Shown here: positions 7,884 to 12,993 of the stretch, piece by piece | How positions within the stretch are numbered: the first letter of the stretch is position 1 | Layout: each line of letters starts with the position of its first letter | NCBI GenBank assembly: GCA_938003555.1 | Contig: CALKXN010000255.1 | Span: forward strand, 1-12,993 | Direction: 5' to 3' | Source: an uncultured Robiginitomaculum sp. | GTDB lineage: Bacteria > Pseudomonadota > Alphaproteobacteria > Caulobacterales > Maricaulaceae | DNA: 12,993 nucleotides | Translations under genes and position numbers: made by a program | Notes under the pieces: generated by a model | What the model was told of the DNA's origin: nothing | The model's database searches: none | Seen by the model: the letters and a program-made list of their open reading frames with translations, nothing else

Positions 7884-8261
7884 TTAACTCTCGACCAGAC
7901 GTCCCGCTGCCGCATCATATTTTTCTCGGGCCTTATCTATCTTTGCGAGATTGTTAAGAGACCAGTGCCCGATTGCGCTGACAGGCTCGCGAAATGACTC
8001 CCCCATCGCAGTTAAGTTATATTCGACTTTGGGCGGGATCGTTGGATATTGAGTCCGATTTACTAGGCCATCACGTTCCAGCTTTTTCAGTGTCAGACTT
8101 AGCATCCGCTGTGAAATCCCCAAATTTCGTTTTAATTCGTTGAACCGCAATGTACCGTATTCGGAAAGCGATATAATCACGAGCACGCTCCAACGGTCGC
8201 CGACGCGGGTGAGAACTTCGTTGATCCGTTCGCAATCTGGGCATTTTTCGCGCTTTAACAT
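7884..8261 (-). CDS. HxlR-family transcriptional regulator
   Basis: This is a 125-residue winged helix-turn-helix protein of the HxlR (DUF24) group. Characteristic segments are VGDRWSVLVIISL (helix 1-2), LRFNELKRNLGISQRMLSLTLKKLERDGLV (recognition helix region) and PKVEYNLTAMGESF (wing). Two cysteines near the N-terminus form CPDC (residues 7-10). Conserved N-terminal cysteines in relatives such as YodB and HypR sense quinones, diamide or other electrophiles, so a redox role is plausible. AGGGAA lies 7-8 bases before the ATG at 8261; a longer reading from TTG at 8315 has no such support. It is divergent from the nitroreductase gene, a layout in which HxlR regulators typically repress the neighbour. 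Confidence 0.9.
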   Translation of the reverse strand: MLKREKCPDCERINEVLTRVGDRWSVLVIISLSEYGTLRFNELKRNLGISQRMLSLTLKKLERDGLVNRTQYPTIPPKVEYNLTAMGESFREPVSAIGHWSLNNLAKIDKAREKYDAAAGRLVES

Positions 8262-8300
8262 ATCGGTTCCCTTTCTGTGACCAAGGGTCATTGATGTGCC

Positions 8301-8314
8301 TACTTGTGTAAGCA
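8301..8314. promoter_or_regulatory. Candidate HxlR-type operator between the divergent genes
   Basis: TACTTGTGTAAGCA is an imperfect palindrome: TACTT and AAGCA pair at 4 of 5 positions around 4 bases. Operators of HxlR-family proteins often have the form TACT-N-AGTA. It lies 40 bases before the regulator start and 71 bases before the nitroreductase start, in the 124-base shared control region. A TTGACT at 8353-8358 is also present, but I could not pair it with a convincing -10. The assignment is inference. Confidence 0.35.
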
Positions 8315-8385
8315 AATAGTTTTAAATAGATAGTCAGTAACAAATACATACCTTGACTTTTAACCCTGCACAATAGGATGAACAA

Positions 8386-9027
8386 ATGACTGATAAGACT
8401 TTACTCGAGCAGTTAATCTGGCGTTATGCGACGAAGAAAATGGATCCTTCAAAGGCCGTCCCGCAAGACAAGGTCGATATTATTGTCGAGGCCATTCGGA
8501 TGGCGCCCACATCAAGCGGCACGCAACCTTTTGAACTTTTCGTTGTGACTAATCCGGAAATACGCAGTGAAATTTGCAAAGCGGCCAGCGATCAAACACC
8601 CGTAACGGATGGCTCACATCTTTTGGTTTTTGCCGCTTGGGATACATATACCGAAGCGCGCATTGATGAAGTGGCGCAGCTTAATATTGATGCGCGCGGG
8701 GACTTGCCACTCATCGGTCAATATTATGGAAACCTCAAAGCCAATTACGTTCCCCGTGATGCAGAGATCAATTATGCTCATGCCGCTCGCCAAGCTTATA
8801 TCGCTTTGGGCATTGCCATGGTGGCTTGCGCTGAGCAGGAAGTGGACAGCACCCCGATGGAAGGGTTTGATCCTGCACAGGTCGATGAAATATTAGGTTT
8901 AAAAGCGCGCGGACTTCGCTCCGTTGTTCTTCTGCCCTTGGGATATCGTGATCCGACTGGCGATTGGCTCTTACCTATGGGCAAAGTGCGTAAGTCGCTC
9001 GAGACAATGGTGACGCATATCGACTAA
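8386..9027 (+). CDS. NfsB-like NAD(P)H nitroreductase
   Basis: This 213-residue protein belongs to the FMN-binding nitroreductase family, which reduces nitroaromatics and quinones by two-electron steps. The N-terminal RYATKKMDP matches the FMN phosphate-binding RxxxkxFd segment. APTSSGTQPFELFVV (about 41-55) matches the PSSxNxQPW strand of E. coli NfsB, and PMEGFDPAQVDEILGL together with LRSVVLLPLGYRD matches the conserved C-terminal part that shapes the FMN site. The length is close to NfsB (217). AGGA (8375-8378) lies 7 bases before the ATG. The divergent HxlR-family gene is probably its regulator, which suggests induction by electrophiles. The true substrate is unknown. Confidence 0.92.
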   Translation: MTDKTLLEQLIWRYATKKMDPSKAVPQDKVDIIVEAIRMAPTSSGTQPFELFVVTNPEIRSEICKAASDQTPVTDGSHLLVFAAWDTYTEARIDEVAQLNIDARGDLPLIGQYYGNLKANYVPRDAEINYAHAARQAYIALGIAMVACAEQEVDSTPMEGFDPAQVDEILGLKARGLRSVVLLPLGYRDPTGDWLLPMGKVRKSLETMVTHID

Positions 9028-9088
9028 CTGTCCCGGCAAATATCCATCAATACATGTCTAACCGAAGCGAGGGGCCGCTTTGGGACAG
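9028..9088 (+). other. Nested inverted repeats after the nitroreductase gene
   Basis: CTGTCCC (9028-9034), directly after the stop codon, pairs perfectly with GGGACAG (9082-9088). Inside it AAGCG (9065-9069) pairs with CGCTT (9076-9080) over a 6-base loop. There is no T-run, so an intrinsic terminator is doubtful. It could be a 3'-end RNA fold or chance. Confidence 0.25.
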
Positions 9089-9117
9089 ATGGAGTTCACG
9101 CCCAGCGCTCCCCCAAT

Positions 9118-9144
9118 AAAAAACCCCGCTGCGGGAGCGGGGTT
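9118..9144 (-). terminator. Intrinsic terminator of ctrA
   Basis: A perfect 9-bp stem pairs 9122-9130 (AACCCCGCT) with 9136-9144 (AGCGGGGTT) over a 5-base loop. Read on the minus strand, the stem runs into six T residues (the A-run at 9118-9123). The plus strand has only TT after the stem, so it serves the minus-strand ctrA transcript. This leaves a 3' untranslated region of about 75 bases, which also contains a smaller GGCGC/GCGCC hairpin near 9168-9183. Confidence 0.9.
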
Positions 9145-9197
9145 AATTAAAGCTGTGGGAGCAGCCGGCGCTGCGAGGCGCCCTGTAATTTAAAGCG

Positions 9198-9893
9198 CTA
9201 TGCGCTCATGCGGTCTTTTGCTGGATCGCGCAGAACATAGCCGCGGCCCCAAACTGTTTCGATATGATGCTCGCCGCCAGTTGCTGCCGCGAGTTTCTTG
9301 CGCAGCTTACAAATAAAGACGTCGATGATTTTTAGCTCAGGCTCGTCCATGCCGCCATAAAGGTGGTTCAGGAACATTTCTTTGGTCAGGGTCGTGCCCT
9401 TGCGCAATGAAAGAAGCTCTAGCATTTGGTATTCTTTGCCCGTCAGGTGAACGCGGTGCTCAGCGACTTCAACCGTCTTGGCATCAAGGTTCACAGCAAT
9501 GTCGCCCGTTGTGATAACGCTTTGCGCGTGACCTTTGGAGCGGCGCACAACAGCGTGGATGCGCGCAATCAGCTCGTCTTTGTGGAACGGCTTGGTCATA
9601 TAGTCATCAGCGCCAGTGCCGAGGCCGCGCACTTTCGTGTCGATGTCGGATGTGCCGGACAGAATAAAGATCGGTGTATTGACCTTGGCCATGCGTAATG
9701 TCTTGAGAACGTCAAATCCGGGCATATCCGGAAGATTCAGGTCAAGCAGGATGATATCGTAGTCATAAAGTTTGCCGAGATCGACGCCCTCTTCTCCGAG
9801 ATCCGTTGTATAGGTGTTAAAGCCTTCGCTCTTGAGCATCAGTTCGATACTCTGAGCGGTCGCCATATCATCTTCGATAAGTAGTACCCGCAT
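9198..9893 (-). CDS. ctrA: CtrA, master cell-cycle response regulator
   Basis: This 231-residue OmpR-type response regulator is the same length as Caulobacter CtrA. The receiver domain (1-120) has the acidic pocket E8/D9 region (IEDD), the phosphoacceptor D51 (ILLDLNLPD), the conserved Ser/Thr in LSGTSD and Lys in MTKPFHKDE. The C-terminal winged-helix domain has [12 protein letters not shown] and the recognition helix [19 protein letters not shown], which is nearly invariant in CtrA. In Caulobacter it binds TTAA-N7-TTAAC, silences the origin and drives flagellar, division and methylation genes. This protein ends in Ser-Ala rather than the Ala-Ala needed for ClpXP turnover of the Caulobacter protein. 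GGGAGG precedes the ATG. It is divergent from a FliJ-like gene and ends at a strong terminator. Confidence 0.98.
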   Translation of the reverse strand: MRVLLIEDDMATAQSIELMLKSEGFNTYTTDLGEEGVDLGKLYDYDIILLDLNLPDMPGFDVLKTLRMAKVNTPIFILSGTSDIDTKVRGLGTGADDYMTKPFHKDELIARIHAVVRRSKGHAQSVITTGDIAVNLDAKTVEVAEHRVHLTGKEYQMLELLSLRKGTTLTKEMFLNHLYGGMDEPELKIIDVFICKLRKKLAAATGGEHHIETVWGRGYVLRDPAKDRMSA

Positions 9894-9909
9894 ATTTGCC
9901 CTCCCAGGC

Positions 9910-9977
9910 GAATCAGTTCCCGTAAATCACGGTTCATGGTTAATAGAAATCTAGGCCTACGTGAATCCCGTAAATCA
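9910..9977. promoter_or_regulatory. Two GANTC sites with a 12-bp direct repeat upstream of ctrA
   Basis: GAATC occurs at 9910-9914 and 9963-9967, 17 and 70 bases upstream of the ctrA start. Each is followed by the same 12-mer, TCCCGTAAATCA, at 9918-9929 and 9966-9977 (48-base offset). In Caulobacter a GANTC in the ctrA P1 promoter lets CcrM methylation limit transcription to newly replicated DNA. Similar control here is inference; the repeat itself is directly visible. Confidence 0.55.
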
Positions 9978-9995
9978 ACTGTTAACGCTGTTAAC
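9971..9995. promoter_or_regulatory. Candidate CtrA binding region between ctrA and the FliJ-like gene
   Basis: TAAA (9971-9974), 7 bases, TTAAC (9982-9986) differs from the CtrA consensus TTAA-N7-TTAAC at one base. It overlaps a doubled GTTAAC (9981-9986 and 9990-9995) separated by GCT, which is palindromic apart from its centre. CtrA autoregulation and control of flagellar genes would both fit this divergent region. Binding is inferred. Confidence 0.45.
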
Positions 9996-10058
9996 TCTTT
10001 TTTTTGTCACATTGCCCCAATTTGAGCCAATCGCAGTCAAATCTGGGCTGAAAAAAAC

Positions 10059-10067
10059 TTATCCACG
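10059..10067 (+). promoter_or_regulatory. DnaA-box-like 9-mer
   Basis: TTATCCACG matches the DnaA box TTATNCACA at all but the last base. It lies in the ctrA/FliJ-like intergenic region, 96 bases before the plus-strand gene. A single box can occur by chance; DnaA acts as a transcription factor in this class of bacteria, so the position is suggestive only. Confidence 0.3.
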
Positions 10068-10162
10068 TTTACGAGACCGTAATCTTGATGAGGTAAACCT
10101 ATCCTCAATGGGAAAACCCACTCGCCAATATAGGCGAACATAATGGATGGTAGGTAATTATA

Positions 10163-10531
10163 ATGACAAGCTCAATGGATAGAAGCGTGCGCAATACACG
10201 TTTTGCGATTGCGGATTTACAGAAACGTATCTCAGTACTCGAAGCGACCCGCAACGATCTTTCACGTCAAATGACAAAATTAGTCGAGAGCGTCCCTGAG
10301 GACGAAATCGACGCCAATGCCGAACGTGAAGGCTATGTGGCTTATGGCTCATATGCGAAATCCGTGATTGAGCGGAAAAGCAATTTGCGCAAAACGCTGA
10401 GCGATATTGAAGCGCAAGCCGGAAATCTCGGCGAAGAGCTGCGTATGGCCCTCGACGCATTGGATAGCTTTGAACGCGTCCGTGCCCGTCAAATGGCGGC
10501 TAAAGCCGAAAAAGCGCTTAAGCGCGCATAA
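10163..10531 (+). CDS. Small coiled-coil protein, FliJ-like
   Basis: This 122-residue protein is almost entirely alpha-helical by appearance. Heptad-like segments at about 14-42 (FAIADLQKRISVLEATR) and 70-115 (IERKSNLRKTLSDIEAQ) are separated by an acidic linker, and the C-terminus is basic. This two-helix hairpin resembles the flagellar export chaperone FliJ, which works with the FliI ATPase, although FliJ is usually slightly longer (about 140 residues) and sequence conservation in that family is low. Its position next to ctrA, which controls flagellar genes in this class, supports the call but does not prove it. No other flagellar gene is in the window. The ATG has only a weak TAGG upstream. 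Confidence 0.55.
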   Translation: MTSSMDRSVRNTRFAIADLQKRISVLEATRNDLSRQMTKLVESVPEDEIDANAEREGYVAYGSYAKSVIERKSNLRKTLSDIEAQAGNLGEELRMALDALDSFERVRARQMAAKAEKALKRA

Positions 10532-10570
10532 GCGGAGCGGCCTTAAGGGCCTTCACACTTTCAGAATATC

Positions 10571-10590
10571 ACTGCGCGGGAAAGCGCAGT
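10571..10590 (+). other. Hairpin downstream of the FliJ-like gene
   Basis: A perfect 7-bp stem ACTGCGC/GCGCAGT with a 6-base loop begins 40 bases after the stop. A second small stem (GCGC, 10599-10602 with 10608-10611) follows. There is no T-run, so this is at best a weak or Rho-assisted end, or an mRNA 3' stabiliser. Confidence 0.3.
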
Positions 10591-10649
10591 TGCAGGCGGC
10601 GCTCTTTGCGCGGCGCAGATAGCTATGGTTAAGTCACGGGGAGCGACAC

Positions 10650-11270
10650 ATGAAAATTTTAGGATATATTGCCGGAGCAGCAATCGCGATTGGCATCGTG
10701 AATGTCCAAACCGGGTCATCAGAAAAGGCTGAAGCGGTTTTTGAGCTAAATGCCGAACAATCTTCATTTCGAAAAAGCTGTGTCTCTACCCTCAGCGCCA
10801 ATGATATGAAATTTGCCGAAGGCGCGAATAAAAATAATGGCTGCGCGTGTATGGCCAAAGTCATTGAAGAAAAATCAGGCGGCGAAGCTGTAAATTACAA
10901 ATTTTACGGCGAAGTTTTTGACGTTTTCGTTCGAACAAAAAAATATGACACAGATGGGTCGGAAATGTTCACGAAATTCTCCGGCCTCAGTGAAAAATAT
11001 GACATGACACTTATGGATGTCGCTGACGGCGCACTCGCTGCGGGCGAAGCTTTGGGGGTCTGCGGTGAGCGCAAAGCCGTCAAGCAGCGCATGAAACAAA
11101 ATGCGGCCTCTGCGGGCGCGGCGCCGTCCCAATGCGCCTCAATGACAGATGCGCAAAAGGTCAAAGCGCGCAAAACATATGCGAGCCATGGATATAAATT
11201 TGATGAGACAACCTGCATGGGCGTTAAAGCCGAAGATGCAGCTTCATCTACGCCAAACCTGCGCCGCTAA
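10650..11270 (+). CDS. Exported six-cysteine protein of unknown function
   Basis: This is a 206-residue protein. The N-terminal stretch MKILGYIAGAAIAIGIVNVQ looks like a signal peptide or a single membrane anchor, with possible cleavage near residues 26-29. The remainder is hydrophilic, with six cysteines (44, 65, 67, 138, 162, 189), including a CAC pair; an even number suggests disulfides in the periplasm. The region around 50-130 is mostly helical in appearance, and the C-terminal part contains MTDAQKVKARKTYASHGYKFDETTCM. I do not recognise a family. GGGGAG lies 6 bases before the ATG. A terminator follows directly, so it is probably transcribed separately from the symporter gene. Confidence 0.75.
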   Translation: MKILGYIAGAAIAIGIVNVQTGSSEKAEAVFELNAEQSSFRKSCVSTLSANDMKFAEGANKNNGCACMAKVIEEKSGGEAVNYKFYGEVFDVFVRTKKYDTDGSEMFTKFSGLSEKYDMTLMDVADGALAAGEALGVCGERKAVKQRMKQNAASAGAAPSQCASMTDAQKVKARKTYASHGYKFDETTCMGVKAEDAASSTPNLRR

Positions 11271-11282
11271 ATCTTTCAATCC

Positions 11283-11306
11283 AATCTGCGCAGATTTTTC
11301 TTTTTT
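11283..11306 (+). terminator. Intrinsic terminator of the six-cysteine protein gene
   Basis: AATCTGCGCAGATT (11283-11296) is a perfect 14-base palindrome that can fold as a 5-bp stem with a GCGC loop. It is followed by a T-rich tract, T5-C-T6 (11295-11306). It begins 12 bases after the stop. The stem is short, so efficiency may be modest. Confidence 0.65.
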
Positions 11307-11330
11307 ATAGCGACCTCGCCCCCAATATAT

Positions 11331-11360
11331 TTATGATAGGCCGTAAGTGATCTATCATAA
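11331..11360. promoter_or_regulatory. Perfect inverted repeat before the symporter gene
   Basis: TTATGATAG (11331-11339) and CTATCATAA (11352-11360) are exact reverse complements around a 12-base spacer. The right arm abuts the Shine-Dalgarno sequence AAGGGGA (11359-11365) of the symporter gene. It may be an operator for a dimeric regulator or an RNA stem that affects translation start. The left arm also contains TATGAT, a possible -10. Confidence 0.5.
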
Positions 11361-11369
11361 GGGGACGGC

Positions 11370-12803
11370 ATGTCGCAAAGCAGCGCCATTTTAATTACAT
11401 TGCTGGTTTATATGCTCGCTCTGGCGGGCATAGGTCTATGGAGCAGTCGCCGCATTAAGGGCGAGAGTGATTTTTTTCTGGCCGGGCGCGGCCTCGGCGC
11501 AATTAGCGCGGGCCTGTCCTATGCCGCCTCAACAAGTTCCGCTTGGGTGCTGCTGGGGTTTACCGGCATGGTCTATACGCAGGGCATGGTCGCGTTGTGG
11601 CTCGTGCCAGGGATATTTGCCGGCTATGTTCTAACGTGGCTTGTCATTGGCCCGCGCCTCAATGCAGACGCGGCCACACACAGCCATATTACAATTCTTG
11701 ATTTCCTCGCCCAAGGCGTCAGTCCGATGTGGGCGCGCCGCATCGCGATTGCGGGCGCGATGATGATCCTGTTTTGCTTTGTCTTTTATATGAGCAGTCA
11801 AATCGACGCTGCGGGCAAAGCACTAATCAATACATTTGGTCTGTCGCGCGCGGGCGCAATCCTGATCGGCGCAGGCGCAATTCTTGTCTATTGCTTGCTC
11901 GGCGGGTTTATTGCCGCGAGCATTACCAACGCCGTACAAGCCGTTGTGATGATGGCGGCCTGTATTATCGTTCCTGTCCTTACAGTTCAAGCCGCAGGCG
12001 GCATTGGCGAAATGATGACGAATTTGCATGATACCCAAACCGTAGATTATTTTAACATCACGGGCAGCGCCGCCGGACTGGCCGGCGCAGGATTAGCGCT
12101 AGGCCTGCTCGGGACAGGGCTGGGCGCGCTCGGACAGCCGCAACTGCTCAATTGGATTATGGCGGTGCGCGATCCCAAAATGCGCAAACAAGGCGCAGCG
12201 ATTACAATTGGCTGGGGCGTGATTGTCTATTCCGGACTTATCCTGATGGCGATGGCCGCGCGCTCTATGGCGATTGAAACGCCCAAGGAAGAGCTTTTCT
12301 TCACGCTCGCGCAGAAATTCCTACCGACCGTTTTTGCAGGCATCGTTATTGCCGCTGTTTTATCGGCGGTGATGTCAACCGTGGACAGCTTGCTGCTCTC
12401 TGCCGCGGCCGCCGTCAGTCACGATATGGGCGGCAAAGCCGTGCCTGCCGATAAGGCCGTTCTCTATGGACGCATCGCCATGGTGGGCGTGGCGGTAATC
12501 GCAGTCTTGCTCACGCTTTACGCCCCCCAAGATATTTTCAAACGCGTCCTCTTTAGCTGGGTCGCGCTGGGCGCAGCCTTTGGGCCGTCTATTTTGACGA
12601 AATGTTTGGGATGGCACGTTTCTGGCCGCGCAATTTTTATTGCAATTCTGGCCGGATTTTTTACCGCCGTGATCGCCTATAATGCAGGGCAATTTGTCAG
12701 CGCGGATGCAAAGCCCGCGCTCGGCATGATAGAAAAATGGGGTAGCTGGATTATTGGGCTATTTATTCTGAAAGTGGGACGGGTGAAGTCGGGTAAGGTT
12801 TAG
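11370..12803 (+). CDS. Sodium:solute symporter, PutP-like (SSS family)
   Basis: This 477-residue inner-membrane protein has about 12-13 hydrophobic helices and belongs to the sodium:solute symporter family. Similarity to the proline carrier PutP runs throughout: FFLAGRGLG (35-43), LSYAASTSSAW (49-59), LGGF (177-180), GQPQLLNWIMAV (255-266), LSAVMSTVDSLLL (331-343) and WVALGAAFGP (397-406). Ser336 and Thr337 line up with the PutP Na+-site residues S340/T341. However, the Asp55 of PutP, important for Na+ binding, is Thr55 here, so substrate and coupling should not be assumed to be proline/Na+. GGGGA lies 4 bases before the ATG. The next feature downstream is a paired palindromic repeat. Confidence 0.87.
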   Translation: MSQSSAILITLLVYMLALAGIGLWSSRRIKGESDFFLAGRGLGAISAGLSYAASTSSAWVLLGFTGMVYTQGMVALWLVPGIFAGYVLTWLVIGPRLNADAATHSHITILDFLAQGVSPMWARRIAIAGAMMILFCFVFYMSSQIDAAGKALINTFGLSRAGAILIGAGAILVYCLLGGFIAASITNAVQAVVMMAACIIVPVLTVQAAGGIGEMMTNLHDTQTVDYFNITGSAAGLAGAGLALGLLGTGLGALGQPQLLNWIMAVRDPKMRKQGAAITIGWGVIVYSGLILMAMAARSMAIETPKEELFFTLAQKFLPTVFAGIVIAAVLSAVMSTVDSLLLSAAAAVSHDMGGKAVPADKAVLYGRIAMVGVAVIAVLLTLYAPQDIFKRVLFSWVALGAAFGPSILTKCLGWHVSGRAIFIAILAGFFTAVIAYNAGQFVSADAKPALGMIEKWGSWIIGLFILKVGRVKSGKV

Positions 12804-12820
12804 GAACCTAACCCACGCCT

Positions 12821-12970
12821 ATCATCCCGCCGGAGGGCGGGACCCAGAATTGCTGAATCTGCTTTGTAAATGTATGTAGTTTTACAGGACTGAACGCGCC
12901 GCACGTTCAAACTCAATTTCACCAGATTCTCTAAATCGTAAATCTGGGTCCCGCCCTCCGGCGGGATGAT
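12821..12970. repeat. Paired palindromic repeat (REPIN/MITE-like element)
   Basis: Positions 12821-12848 and 12943-12970 are perfect 28-bp reverse complements separated by 94 bases. Each arm also contains its own small palindrome (CCCGCC, 4 bases, GGCGGG), so each can fold alone or pair with the other. Beyond the arms, AACCTA (12805-12810) and TAGGTT (12982-12987) continue a weaker symmetry. The arrangement of two inverted palindromic units fits a REP doublet or a small non-autonomous element. No clear target duplication is seen. It begins 18 bases after the symporter stop and could also protect or end that mRNA. Confidence 0.8.
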
Positions 12971-12993
12971 GGTGGAGGAGGTAGGTTTACGCC

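Noticed and set aside
8262..8315. N-terminal extension of the HxlR regulator from a TTG at 8315
   Set aside because: The ATG at 8261 has AGGGAA at proper spacing and gives the usual short N-terminus before the cysteine motif.
8353..8379. TTGACT followed by TAGGAT as a promoter for the nitroreductase gene
   Set aside because: The spacer is only 15 bases and the -10 would overlap the ribosome binding site, so RNA would lack it.
10159..10164. Perfect TATAAT overlapping the start of the FliJ-like gene
   Set aside because: There is no -35 at the right distance (10136-10141 is GAACAT), and RNA would start inside the gene; taken as chance.
10158..10460. Minus-strand open frame opposite the FliJ-like gene
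   Set aside because: Its product is rich in Arg, Ser and Cys with no domain, whereas the plus-strand frame encodes a regular coiled coil.
12804..12993. Possible tRNA or CRISPR-like repeat in the terminal non-coding stretch
   Set aside because: There is no cloverleaf or T-loop signature, and only two inverted arms rather than a series of direct repeats.

Overview
The window looks like chromosomal DNA of an alphaproteobacterium, probably from the Caulobacterales/Maricaulales (stalked or marine hyphomonad-like) side. The strongest evidence is an unmistakable 231-residue CtrA cell-cycle regulator at 9198-9893 (minus strand). Its upstream region carries two GANTC sites (the CcrM methylation target), a near-consensus CtrA box and a DnaA-box-like 9-mer. 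Base composition looks moderate, with many GCGC runs. No phage, IS, CRISPR, tRNA or rRNA was seen.

Layout. 1-57: the 3' end of an unidentified plus-strand gene, followed by a strong hairpin terminator. 156-2326 (plus): a TesB-like acyl-CoA thioesterase, a LysR-type regulator whose transcript may be leaderless, and ribosomal protein bL31 (rpmE) with its own promoter and terminator. 2384-7728 (minus): a run of four genes in the order EthA-like flavin monooxygenase, stand-alone LON N-domain protein, a FAN1-type VRR-NUC nuclease fused to a DnaQ-like DEDDh exonuclease, and a small exported protein. A good promoter lies in front of the monooxygenase, and a second candidate lies in front of the exported protein. 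7884-9027: a divergent pair of an HxlR-family regulator (CxxC near its N-terminus) and an NfsB-like nitroreductase, a classic regulator/target arrangement for electrophile or quinone stress. 9118-10531: ctrA with a strong terminator, divergent from a small FliJ-like coiled-coil gene. 10650-12803 (plus): an exported six-cysteine protein of unknown function and a PutP-like sodium:solute symporter with a perfect inverted repeat just before its ribosome binding site. 12821-12970: a paired palindromic repeat (REPIN/MITE-like), two perfect 28-bp inverted arms around a 94-bp spacer.

How the genes relate. Most of the window is ordinary chromosomal housekeeping. The points most worth attention are (i) the two-nuclease fusion protein, which joins a 5'-flap/crosslink-repair type nuclease to a proofreading-type 3'-5' exonuclease; (ii) the ctrA control region, where a 12-bp direct repeat follows each of the two GANTC sites; and (iii) the terminal repeat element. 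I do not see a clear new defence or mobile system here. All functional calls come from reading motifs by eye, without database searches.
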